A DNA stretch of 64,000 nucleotides from CAZUDO01 sp964618895 (GTDB lineage Bacteria; Desulfobacterota; Binatia; DP-6), in the NCBI GenBank assembly GCA_964618895.1, contig CAZUDO010000040.1:25650-89649 (forward strand), in the 5' to 3' direction. The notes beneath the pieces were generated by a model that was given only the letters and a program-made list of their open reading frames with translations, did no database searches and was not told the origin of the DNA. Both the position numbers and the translations under genes were made by a program. Each line of letters begins with the position of its first letter. Position 1 is the first letter of the stretch. Shown here piece after piece: positions 19,791 to 28,045 of this stretch.

Positions 19791-21170
19791 TCACAGTTCC
19801 CCTGGCGGCGCCCCGACCAGGTGGGTGAGCCGCGCCTTCGCCATGGCGTGGTCGAAGCGGAGCTGCGCCTCCGCCAGACGGGCGTCCAGCAGCTCGAGGC
19901 GCGCGCGTGCCAGGTCCACGGGCGCGGCCGTTCCCACGCGGACGCCCGCCTCCACGACCCGCACCCGCTCGCGCGCCGTGTCGACCGCACGCTGCTGCGT
20001 CCGGCAGGCGTCCCCCGCCACCGTGACCGCCGCGGCCGCCTTGCGCAGCTCGAGGTCGACCTGACGCCGGACACGATCCCGCCGCAGCGCCGCCTCCTGC
20101 ACCGCCAACCGTGCCGCCTGGACGCGCGGCAGGATGGTCCCGCCGTCGAGGATCGGCCAGGTGAGCGCCACGCCGCCGCTCAGGACGTTCTGGGGCAAGT
20201 CGTTGCGCTCCCGCTGCACGAACTCGTAGGCCCCGACCAACGACACCGACGGCGCCCCGGTCAGGAGAACCGCACGCAGCTCGCGCTCCCGCACGACGAT
20301 CTGCTGCTCCGCCAACTGCACGTCCGGCCGGTTGGCGCGCGCCCGCGCCACCAGGGCGGCCACGTCGAGGGTCACCGGCGTGAACGCGAGCGTACCGGAG
20401 ATGGCGAGTGGCTGCTCGGGCGGCCAGCCGATGGCATAGGCGAGGCCGTCGCGACGACTGCCCACGTCCTGTCGGGCGCGGAGTACGGGGAGCTGGGCGC
20501 GCGTGTGGACGCTTTCCGCCTCGAGCAACTCCATTCGCGAAGCCGCGTGGGCGGCGAAGCGCGACTCCGCCTCGCGCCGCACGGTGCCGGTAAGCGCGGC
20601 GACCTCCTGGTTGAGCGCCAGCCCCTCCTCCGCCAGGAGCAGCTCGTCGAACGCCTGCTCCACGGCGAGCTGCACCTCGGCATGGAGCTGGCGCGTCTGG
20701 AGGACCGCGGCGCCCTGCTCCTCGCGCCGCAGCTGGAGCGTGTTGTGGAGCTTGCCGGAGGTGAAGATGGGCTGGTTCACGGCGAGTTTCATGTCGCTCG
20801 GATTCTGGGGCGTGGTCTCGACCGTGATGTTCGAACCGGGATCCGGATTGGTGGGATCGATGTTCTCGATCGCCTTCGTGAGTGCCGGCGACAGGGTCAC
20901 GGGCTGCGTGGGCTTCGCGTTGTAGCGCATGTAGTAGCCGTCGAGAGAAAGCGACGGCAGGTAGCGGGCGCCCGCTTCGCGCACCCGCTCGCGACTGATG
21001 GCGAGCTGCGTCTGTCCGATGCGGAGGTCGAGGTTGTTCGCCTCGGCGTACGCCAGACAGTCCGCGAGCGTCAGCGGGCCCTCGGGCGTGGCCGCAGCGA
21101 TGCTCGCGACAAGGCACATCACCACCCCGGCACCGACAGCATGCTTTCCGCCTTGTCCGACGACTCCCAT
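19791..21170 (-). CDS. TolC-family outer-membrane efflux protein
   Basis: A 459-residue TolC-like channel protein. The signal peptide ends near AAATPEGPLTLADCLAYAEANNLDLR, the usual N-terminus of the mature family. Two repeats of long coiled helices are visible, with the PSLSLDGYYMRYN and PSVSLVGAYEFVQ beta segments, and the conserved VGTAAPVDLARARLELLDARLAEAQLRFDHAMAKARL near the C-terminus. ATG at 21170 is the start that places the signal peptide correctly. First gene of the four-gene exporter operon, 82 bases downstream of the pirin gene on the same strand. Confidence 0.9.
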   Translation of the reverse strand: MGVVGQGGKHAVGAGVVMCLVASIAAATPEGPLTLADCLAYAEANNLDLRIGQTQLAISRERVREAGARYLPSLSLDGYYMRYNAKPTQPVTLSPALTKAIENIDPTNPDPGSNITVETTPQNPSDMKLAVNQPIFTSGKLHNTLQLRREEQGAAVLQTRQLHAEVQLAVEQAFDELLLAEEGLALNQEVAALTGTVRREAESRFAAHAASRMELLEAESVHTRAQLPVLRARQDVGSRRDGLAYAIGWPPEQPLAISGTLAFTPVTLDVAALVARARANRPDVQLAEQQIVVRERELRAVLLTGAPSVSLVGAYEFVQRERNDLPQNVLSGGVALTWPILDGGTILPRVQAARLAVQEAALRRDRVRRQVDLELRKAAAAVTVAGDACRTQQRAVDTARERVRVVEAGVRVGTAAPVDLARARLELLDARLAEAQLRFDHAMAKARLTHLVGAPPGEL

Positions 21171-21252
21171 CGTAGCGTCGGGGTCGGCGGTTACTACACC
21201 CGGCCGTCGGCGGGCAAGGGGACCTTCGCGTGTCGACCGGCCGATGTCCCCC

Positions 21253-21951
21253 TCACGCCAGGTCGAAGAGGAGCACCTCCGCCGCACCATCTGCCCCCAC
21301 GTCGACCCGCGCCTCGTCACTGATCGCCGCCCCGTCTCCGGTCGCCAAGCGAACCCCGTTGACGACCACCTCGCCGCGCGCCACCTGCACCCAGGCGTGC
21401 CGCCCGGACGCCAGCGCGTGGACCACGGGCTCTCCCCCGTCGAGGAGCACGACCAACACCGTCACGTCCTGGTGGATCGTGACCGCACCTCCGCCCCCAT
21501 CGCGCGCCGCGATCGGGCGCAGCCGCCCGCGCGCCTCGGCTGGCGCAAACGCCCGCTGCTCGTACCCCGGCGACAGGCTCCGCTGCTCGGGCAGGATCCA
21601 GATCTGCAGCAGGTGCACCAGCTCGCTCGGCGACGCGTTGAACTCGCTGTGCGTCACCCCCGTCCCGGCGCTCATGCGCTGCACCTCGTGCGGCCGGATC
21701 AGTGAGCCGTTGCCCATGCTGTCGCGATGCTCGAGCGTCCCGGCCAGCACGTAGGTGACGATCTCCATGTCCTGGTGCGCGTGCGTGCCGAATCCCCTGC
21801 CCGGCTGGATGTAGTCCTCGTTGATGACGCGCAGGTGGCGAAACCCCATCCAGCGCGGATCGTGGTAATCCGCGAACGAGAAGGTGTGCCAGCTCTCGAG
21901 CCAGCCGTGTTGCGCATGCCCCCGTTCGACGGCGCGGCGGACGGTCAACAT
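21253..21951 (-). CDS. Pirin-family protein (YhhW type)
   Basis: A 232-residue bicupin. It carries WHTFSFADYHDPRWMGFRHLRVINED at residues 22-47 and the metal site THAHQDMEIVTYV (two His and Glu) with a later GTGVTHSEFN His, the signature of pirins with quercetin 2,3-dioxygenase activity such as YhhW. Length agrees with YhhW (231 residues). Divergent from the amidohydrolase gene with only 44 bases between them. Confidence 0.93.
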   Translation of the reverse strand: MLTVRRAVERGHAQHGWLESWHTFSFADYHDPRWMGFRHLRVINEDYIQPGRGFGTHAHQDMEIVTYVLAGTLEHRDSMGNGSLIRPHEVQRMSAGTGVTHSEFNASPSELVHLLQIWILPEQRSLSPGYEQRAFAPAEARGRLRPIAARDGGGGAVTIHQDVTVLVVLLDGGEPVVHALASGRHAWVQVARGEVVVNGVRLATGDGAAISDEARVDVGADGAAEVLLFDLA

Positions 21952-21995
21952 GTCGGCAGTTGTAACGATCCGCGCTCCTGTGGCAATCCCCGGAC

Positions 21996-23147
21996 ATGCC
22001 CTTGCAGATCGCCGACAGCGACCTCCACGTCCTCGAGCCCCCCGACCTCTGGCAGCGCTACATCGACCCGGCCTTCCGGCACGTCGCCCCGGTGGGACTG
22101 ACCGAGCTGCCGCGCGACATGCGCGTCAAGGTCAAGTCGCACGTCCTCCTGCGCCTCGGGCGCGTGCGACCCATGCAGCCCGGCGCCAGCCCGTGGAGCA
22201 CGGATCAGGACAAGCTCTACGCGCGGGCCGAGGCGCGCGGCTGGGACGCCACCTCGCAGATCGAGGCCATGGACGCCGAGGGTATCCGCATCGCCGTCCT
22301 CTTTCCCAGCCGCGGCCTCTTCGTCCTCGGCCTCGACTCGCCGCAGGTGATGGGCATCGACGGGTTGGAAGCCGACTTCGCCGCCGCCATCGCGCGCGCC
22401 TACAACGACTGGCTGCACGATTTCTGCACGCAGTACCCGGACCGCCTGCTGGGCGCCGCCATGGTGGCACCGCACGACGTGCAGTCCGCCGTCGCCGAGA
22501 CCCGCCGTACCGTCACCCAGCTCGGCTTCAAGGCCATCTTCCTGGCCCCGGGATGCGTGAACCGCCGCCCATGGCACGACCCCTACTACGATCCGCTGTG
22601 GGCCGAGTGCGAGCGTCTCGGCATCGCCGCCACCTTCCACGGCGGCGGCCAGACCCATCTCAAGCCCGACTTCTCGCTCGAGGTGTTCGACAAGCTGATG
22701 ATGTGGCACACCTTCAACCAGCCGCTCGCCATGATGATGGTCGCCGTCAGCCTGACCTCGGGCGGCGTCTTCGAGCGCTTCCCGAAGCTCCGCGTCGGCC
22801 TGCTCGAGGGCAACTGCGGCTGGGCGCCGTGGCTCTTCCACCGCCTGGACGAGCACTACGAATGGGTCGGCCGCTACGAGGCACCGGACTTGAAGAAGAA
22901 GCCGTCGGAGTACTTTCGCAGCAACTGCTTCCTGGCGGTCGAGGCGGACGAGAAGCCGGTCAAGCAGTACGTCGAGTGGTTCGGCGACGACAACCTGGTG
23001 TTCTCCACCGACTACCCGCACGCCGACTCCAAGTACCCCCACTCGCTGCGCGAGTTCTGCAAGCTGCCGCTCGCCGAGTCGTCGCGGCCAAAGGTGCTGT
23101 GGGACAACTGGAGCCGCCTCTACGGGGTCCCGCTGCCGCGGACCTGA
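21996..23147 (+). CDS. Amidohydrolase family 2 metal-dependent hydrolase
   Basis: A 383-residue TIM-barrel hydrolase/decarboxylase of the Amidohydro_2 (ACMSD-like) family. The N-terminal metal ligands are in DSDLHVLEP; the barrel continues with SQIEAMDAEGIRIAVLFPSRGL, the FHGGGQTH loop and the terminal DDNLVFSTDYPHADSKYP motif holding the catalytic Asp. Substrate cannot be read from sequence. It is the first gene of a rightward run and ends only three bases before the DUF692 gene, so the two are very likely co-transcribed. Confidence 0.88.
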   Translation: MPLQIADSDLHVLEPPDLWQRYIDPAFRHVAPVGLTELPRDMRVKVKSHVLLRLGRVRPMQPGASPWSTDQDKLYARAEARGWDATSQIEAMDAEGIRIAVLFPSRGLFVLGLDSPQVMGIDGLEADFAAAIARAYNDWLHDFCTQYPDRLLGAAMVAPHDVQSAVAETRRTVTQLGFKAIFLAPGCVNRRPWHDPYYDPLWAECERLGIAATFHGGGQTHLKPDFSLEVFDKLMMWHTFNQPLAMMMVAVSLTSGGVFERFPKLRVGLLEGNCGWAPWLFHRLDEHYEWVGRYEAPDLKKKPSEYFRSNCFLAVEADEKPVKQYVEWFGDDNLVFSTDYPHADSKYPHSLREFCKLPLAESSRPKVLWDNWSRLYGVPLPRT

Positions 23148-23150
23148 GCC

Positions 23151-24017
23151 ATGCGATTCTCCGACCGGGTCGTGCGGCTCCCCCGACTCGGCCTGGGCGT
23201 CTCCACCGAGTACGGCGCCGGCGACGTGCCCGGGGCGCTCGACGTGCTGGGCCTGCGCGACGCGCATCCGCAGTTCGCCGGCTTTCTCGAGATCGGCGTC
23301 GAGACCGTGAAGGGGCTCGACGGCCACGCCGAGGGGTGGGTCGCGCGCGGGCTCCCCACCACCTACCACTACCTGGACGTGAACCTGGACGAGCCCGAGG
23401 ACTTCGACGCCGAGTGGCTCGACGACGTGCGCGCCATCGCCGCGACCATCCGTCCGGCGTGGCTGTGCGGCGACGCCGGCATGTGGCACCTCGGCCGCCG
23501 CGAGCGCGGCCACATGCTCCTGCTGCCGCCGGTGCTGACCGCCGACGCCGCCGACGCCATGGCCGACGGCATCGTACGCCTGCGGACGGAGACCGGCTTC
23601 GAGGTGCTACCAGAAAATCCGCCCGGAGCGGTCTACCTGGGCGACCTCCACCTGCTCGACTTCTTCGCCCGGGTCGCGGAGCGCGCCGACACCGGGCTGG
23701 TGCTCGATTGCGCGCATCTCGCCATGTTCCAGCGTACGCGCGGCCTCGCGCCGCTGACGAGCCTCGAGGCGTTCCCGCTCGAGCGCGTCGTCGAGCTGCA
23801 CGTGGCGGGTGGCACCGAGCGCCGGCACGACGCGTTCGCGTGGGTCGAGGACACGCACACGCCCGAGGTACTGGCCGACACGTGGACCATCGTGGAGCAC
23901 GTCGTCCCGCGCGCACCCAACTTGAAGGCCGTCGTCTTCGAGTGCGAGCGTAACCCGCTCGCCGCCTGCCTGCCAGGGTTCGCGCGTCTGGCGCGACTGC
24001 TCGACGCCGCGACATGA
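23151..24017 (+). CDS. DUF692 (MbnB/TglH-like) multinuclear iron enzyme
   Basis: A 288-residue TIM-barrel protein of the DUF692 family, whose characterised members (MbnB, TglH) use two or three iron ions to modify cysteine residues of peptides. Visible family landmarks: LGLGVSTEYG near the N-terminus, FLEIGVET (Glu), TTYHYLDVNL (His), EVLPENPPGAVYLGDL (Glu, Asn), GLVLDCAHLAMFQ (Asp, His) and VVELHVAGGTERRHDAFAWVEDTHTPEVL (His, Asp, His). All the expected acidic and His ligands appear present. ATG at 23151. It overlaps the next gene by four bases, the usual arrangement with its partner protein. Confidence 0.86.
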   Translation: MRFSDRVVRLPRLGLGVSTEYGAGDVPGALDVLGLRDAHPQFAGFLEIGVETVKGLDGHAEGWVARGLPTTYHYLDVNLDEPEDFDAEWLDDVRAIAATIRPAWLCGDAGMWHLGRRERGHMLLLPPVLTADAADAMADGIVRLRTETGFEVLPENPPGAVYLGDLHLLDFFARVAERADTGLVLDCAHLAMFQRTRGLAPLTSLEAFPLERVVELHVAGGTERRHDAFAWVEDTHTPEVLADTWTIVEHVVPRAPNLKAVVFECERNPLAACLPGFARLARLLDAAT

Positions 24018-24754
24018 GCCACTTGGCGCTCCGGCGCGTCATGGTGCGCCTGCTGCACGACCCGACGCTGGTCGAGGCGGTGTACGCCGACGCCGGGCGG
24101 GCGCTGGCCGGCGTGCCGCTCGACGCCGCCGAACGACGGTGGCTGGCGGCGGTCCCGCACGCGGCGTGGGGCACCGACCCCCAGCGTCCGGCACGTGTCC
24201 TCGCGGCGCTGGCCGACGAGTTCCCGGCGACGACCGGCATCGCGTCCGGCCGCGCCTCGTCCTTCTTCGCGTCACCGGCATTCCACCGTGCCGTCCAGGA
24301 CCGCGGCTCGCTCGCGCTTGCGTTCGGGGAGCATCTCGGCGCAGCGCATGATGCCCGGGTCGCCAGCCTGGCGCGGCTCGAGACAGCGATTGCGTACGTG
24401 CGTCGCGCCGCACGCGTCCCGCGGCCGAGTCACGACGGCTACCTGCGGCGGACACCGGCGGCCGCGGTGGCCCGCGTCGGGCCCGGCACGCTGGCCTGCT
24501 ACCAGGCGATCCGCGCCGGCCGTCCTCCCGAGGCCATCACCGCCGGCGACGAGTGCCTGCTGGTGCTCAGGCGCGGCACCGGCTCGGAGGCGACCGTGGA
24601 GGAGATTCCCGCCGCCCTGGCCGGACTCCTCGACGCCGCCAGCGTACCCCAACCACGTGCCGCCCTCGAGAAGCAGGCCCGTCGGCTGGGCGCCGATGCC
24701 GACGAGGACGCGGAGATCGTCGACGAACTGGTTCGGGACCGGCTGCTGCTCTGA
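24014..24754 (+). CDS. MbnC/DUF2063-like partner of the DUF692 enzyme
   Basis: A 246-residue protein that I identify mainly from its place: coupled by ATGA to a DUF692 gene, where MbnC, TglI or DUF2063 partner proteins normally sit. Sequence support: RRVMVRLLHDPTLVEAVYADAGRALAGVPLDAAERRWL resembles the helical N-terminus of such partners, and VASLARLETAIAYVRRAAR matches the LaRLExA helix seen in DUF2063/MbnC. The C-terminal part (GTLACYQAIRAGRPPEAI...) is a small alpha/beta fold. Partners of this type bind the leader region of the peptide substrate. Assignment is inference. Confidence 0.62.
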   Translation: MSHLALRRVMVRLLHDPTLVEAVYADAGRALAGVPLDAAERRWLAAVPHAAWGTDPQRPARVLAALADEFPATTGIASGRASSFFASPAFHRAVQDRGSLALAFGEHLGAAHDARVASLARLETAIAYVRRAARVPRPSHDGYLRRTPAAAVARVGPGTLACYQAIRAGRPPEAITAGDECLLVLRRGTGSEATVEEIPAALAGLLDAASVPQPRAALEKQARRLGADADEDAEIVDELVRDRLLL

Positions 24755-24797
24755 GCCTAGCGCGCCGGAACCGTGGCGTCGTCACAGCCGGCTGTCA

Positions 24798-26189
24798 ATG
24801 TCCGGGACCGTCGTCTATACGCCCGCGGTGTCTTCGGCTCCGTCCCGCGACCCGGCGCGCCTCCTGACCGACCCGCCGCTCGCCACCATCGTCCGGCTGG
24901 CGTTGCCGACCACGTTCGTCATGCTCCTCGCCTCGACGGCGAACGTGCTCTACACCTACTACGTGAGCCGTCTCGGCACGGACGCGATCGCGGCCGTGGC
25001 CCTCGTGCTGCCGATCTCGCTCCTGCTGACGACGGCGGTGAACGGCGGCGTGGGTGCCGGGGTCGCCTCGGCCATTGCGCGGGCGCTCGGCGCCGGACGG
25101 GCCCCGGAGGCGGCGCGGCTCGCCGAGCACGCGCTCGTGCTGGGGCTCGGACTCGGCCTGGCCATCGCGCTCGGGCTGCTGGTGGGCGCCCCGGCGCTGT
25201 TCACGGTGATGGGCGGCGAGGGCGACGTGCTCGCCGCAGCCGTCGCCTTCGCCCGCGTCCTCTTCGGCGGGGCGGCGATCACGTTCGCGACCGGGATGCT
25301 CGACAGCATCATGCGCGGCGAGGGCAACGTGCGCATCCCGTCCCTCTGGTCGAGCGTGTCGCTGCTCCTCCAGATGGTACTGACGCCGCTGTTCATGTTC
25401 ACCGCCGGCACCGGGCTGATTGGCGCCCCGCTCGCCATGCTGGCAGGCCAGCTGCTCACCAGCGTTCCGCGCGCCCGCTATGTGTTCGGCGGCCGGGGCG
25501 TCGTCCGCCCCGCGCTGGTGCCACGCCAGCTTGGCCCGGGCCCGCTGGCGGAGATCCTGCGCGTCGGCATTCCGGCCGCGCTGTCGACCACCCTCGTCTA
25601 CGCGGGCGTGATGGTGCTCACCGGCATCGTCGCCCGCTTCGGGACCACGCACCTGGCGGCCTACGGCCTCGGGACCCGGGTCGACTTCCTGCTGCTGTCG
25701 TTCGCGTACGGCTTCGGCTCCGCCGTGCTGACGCTGGTCGGCCTCGCCACCGGGGCCCGCCGCCCGGAGCTCGCCCGGCGCTACGTGTGGCGCGCCGGCA
25801 CGATCATCGTCGCCCTGGTGAGCGTCCCCGCCGCCCTCCTCTGCTGGCGACCAGCCATCTGGCTCGCGCTGTTCACCGACGACCCCGCGATCCAGGAGGT
25901 GGGCGCCCTCTACTTCCGATTCATCGGCCCCTCGTACCCGCTGCTCGCCATCGCCATGGTGACGAGTTTCGCCTTCCAGGGCCTCGGCCGCGCCACCGTC
26001 CCCCTCGCGTGGATGGTCGTGCGCGTGGTCGGCGTGCTCGTCGCCGCGCTCGTGTGCACCGGCTGGCTCGGCATGGGCGAGCGGGCAGTGTTCGCCATCG
26101 TCGCCATTGGCAACGCCGCCTCGGCGGTGGTGATGGTCGGTCTCTTCGTCCGCACCGAGCGGGCGCGGCGCGCTACGGCAGGCAGCTGA
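24798..26189 (+). CDS. MATE-family efflux transporter
   Basis: A 463-residue 12-helix exporter. It begins with LTDPPLATIVRLALPTTFVMLLASTANVLYTYYVSRLGTDAIAAVAL, the standard MATE first two helices, and shows the second-half counterpart LRVGIPAALSTTLVYAGVMVLTGIVARFGTTHLAAYGLGTRVDFL. ATG at 24798, 43 bases after the partner gene on the same strand. Methanobactin clusters also include a MATE exporter (MbnM), which makes this neighbour relevant, though MATE proteins are common. The last 17 bases overlap the convergent esterase gene. Confidence 0.93.
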   Translation: MSGTVVYTPAVSSAPSRDPARLLTDPPLATIVRLALPTTFVMLLASTANVLYTYYVSRLGTDAIAAVALVLPISLLLTTAVNGGVGAGVASAIARALGAGRAPEAARLAEHALVLGLGLGLAIALGLLVGAPALFTVMGGEGDVLAAAVAFARVLFGGAAITFATGMLDSIMRGEGNVRIPSLWSSVSLLLQMVLTPLFMFTAGTGLIGAPLAMLAGQLLTSVPRARYVFGGRGVVRPALVPRQLGPGPLAEILRVGIPAALSTTLVYAGVMVLTGIVARFGTTHLAAYGLGTRVDFLLLSFAYGFGSAVLTLVGLATGARRPELARRYVWRAGTIIVALVSVPAALLCWRPAIWLALFTDDPAIQEVGALYFRFIGPSYPLLAIAMVTSFAFQGLGRATVPLAWMVVRVVGVLVAALVCTGWLGMGERAVFAIVAIGNAASAVVMVGLFVRTERARRATAGS

Positions 26190-27996
26190 TGGGGTTGGTC
26201 CCCGGGTAGTCGGCGACCAACGTCCCCTCGTCCACGCGATCGACCACCGCGTTCGGATTCGCCATCGCATCGGCGAGCCAATCGCGCACGGTGACGCCAT
26301 CGGCCGTGACGGTGGTGTAGCGCGAGTTGGTCCGCAGGATGGTGTGGAAGGACGCGGTCTCCGCCGGCAGCCAGTAGCGCAACCCGTTCAGACCCTGGTT
26401 GGTGCAGTACGCCGTCCGGAGGGCGTTGATCCAGTCGGCGGTGGTCGCGAAGAAGGTCGTACTGACCTGGGTGCTGTCGACCTGGTTCGAGATGTTCAGG
26501 ATGTGCTGATCCGGCACCGCCTTCAGCCGCGGTGACGTGGCCGCCTGCAGCTCGGGGATGACGGCACAGTTGGTGCTGAGACAGTACGTGGGCTGGTACG
26601 GGAGCGTTCCCCACCCGTACGGATTGGCCTCGCCCGTGATGAGAATGCCGAGCGTGCGGACGCCGACCAGTTGCCCATTGTCGAGCGCGAGCCCGGCGTC
26701 GGGCGCGCCCGTGGTGTGGATCCAGCGCAGATCGTCGACCGGATAGTGGTAGTTGTACGAAACCCCGAAGGCGCCGGCCGACTCGCCGCCGAAGAGCACC
26801 TGCAGCCGATCGGGACGATAGCCCTCGGCATCCTCGGCCTCGAGCGTGGCCCACACCGCGTCGCGCAGGTAACGGAGCGCGGCGCGCACGTTGACGGCGC
26901 CGAAGCGGTTCACGGTGATACTCGGGAAGACGCTCTGCAGCCCGCCGCCGATGTGCACGTCCTGCGTGCAGTACGGCATGAAGATCATGGTCCAGTCGGC
27001 GAACGGGTTGATCGACGCCGACGTGGACATGTAGCCCGAGGTGGGCTGCCCGTTGTCGGTCGCCTGGAAGAGGCCCGAACTCACACCCGCGCAGTCCGAT
27101 TCGAAGATGCACACGCCGCCGCCTTCGAGATCGACGACCACGCGTTCCACGGGCGAGCCGGCGGGGGCGAGCTTCATCCAGAAGGCGTACGAGCTGCCGT
27201 CACCGCAGCGCGTGCCCCACGTCGCCTCGTCGAGCACCACTTGTACCCACGTGCCGCGTGGCGGCACCGTCACGGCCGGCCGCGGCCCGCAATCGAGCGT
27301 GAGCGGCCCGGAGTCGCCGTTGGAAGCCGCGGTCATGCAGCGCGCCTGTGCAGCGGCGCGGCCGACGTACGTGGTCGCATCCATCCCGAGCACGGGCTTC
27401 AGGTCGCCGCACGCGGCCCCGACGGCGGCCGTCGCCAGGGTCTGGACGGCGCCGACCGCCGCCGTGGTCGTCACGGTGTCGCACGCGTTGCCGTGGCGTG
27501 CCTTCCGGATGCATGCGCTCTGGAGCTTGAGCGTCTTCCGGAGGAGCTTCACCGACTCGTTCATCCCGGTCTCGAGACAGAGCCGCTTGCTGGCGTCCGC
27601 ACCCACGAGCTGGGTCCCCAAGGGGCCGCCGAAGGTGCGCGCGGCGATGGTCGCGGGCTCACCAGCACAGGACTCCTGCAGCCGGTCGACGAGCGCGGCC
27701 GGGGTGACGAACGCCCCGAAGCCGGCCGCCTGCGCCGTCGCCGCGTCCGGACACCGGCGGAGCACCTTTGTCTCCAGCGCCGTCAATGCGGCCAGCGTGC
27801 GGCTGTCGCTGCCCGAGCACGGGCTCCCCGTGTCCAGGTAGCACTTGCGCGTACGGGCCCCCATCTTCTGCACGCAGGACGCGAGCCCCGCACTCGCCGC
27901 CGCCTCGCACCTCTGCGCGGGCGTGGCGGCCGCCGCGGGTTCCACCGTCACGAGCATCCCCAAGACCATCCCGAGAGCGAGTCGCGTCATCGTCAT
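26173..27996 (-). CDS. Secreted pectin-acetylesterase/Notum-like hydrolase
   Basis: A 607-residue secreted protein. After the signal peptide (about residues 1-23) comes a Cys-rich helical domain of about 200 residues (RCEAAASAGLASC, TRKCYLDTG, SACIRKARHGNACDT) and then an alpha/beta-hydrolase of the pectinacetylesterase/Notum type: RVVVDLEGGGVCIFESDCAG (oxyanion region) and LQVLFGGESAGAFGVSYNYHY (nucleophile Ser in GGESAG), with CTQDVHIGG between. The catalytic Asp and His should lie in the C-terminal third. Start at 27996 (MTMTRLALG). The N-terminal Cys-rich part is unusual for the family and is shared in style with other secreted proteins here. Confidence 0.8.
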   Translation of the reverse strand: MTMTRLALGMVLGMLVTVEPAAAATPAQRCEAAASAGLASCVQKMGARTRKCYLDTGSPCSGSDSRTLAALTALETKVLRRCPDAATAQAAGFGAFVTPAALVDRLQESCAGEPATIAARTFGGPLGTQLVGADASKRLCLETGMNESVKLLRKTLKLQSACIRKARHGNACDTVTTTAAVGAVQTLATAAVGAACGDLKPVLGMDATTYVGRAAAQARCMTAASNGDSGPLTLDCGPRPAVTVPPRGTWVQVVLDEATWGTRCGDGSSYAFWMKLAPAGSPVERVVVDLEGGGVCIFESDCAGVSSGLFQATDNGQPTSGYMSTSASINPFADWTMIFMPYCTQDVHIGGGLQSVFPSITVNRFGAVNVRAALRYLRDAVWATLEAEDAEGYRPDRLQVLFGGESAGAFGVSYNYHYPVDDLRWIHTTGAPDAGLALDNGQLVGVRTLGILITGEANPYGWGTLPYQPTYCLSTNCAVIPELQAATSPRLKAVPDQHILNISNQVDSTQVSTTFFATTADWINALRTAYCTNQGLNGLRYWLPAETASFHTILRTNSRYTTVTADGVTVRDWLADAMANPNAVVDRVDEGTLVADYPGTNPISCLP

Positions 27997-28045
27997 GGGG
28001 AGGGGGTACCCTTTGCGACCCGCCAGCGTCAAGGAATTTCTGCCG

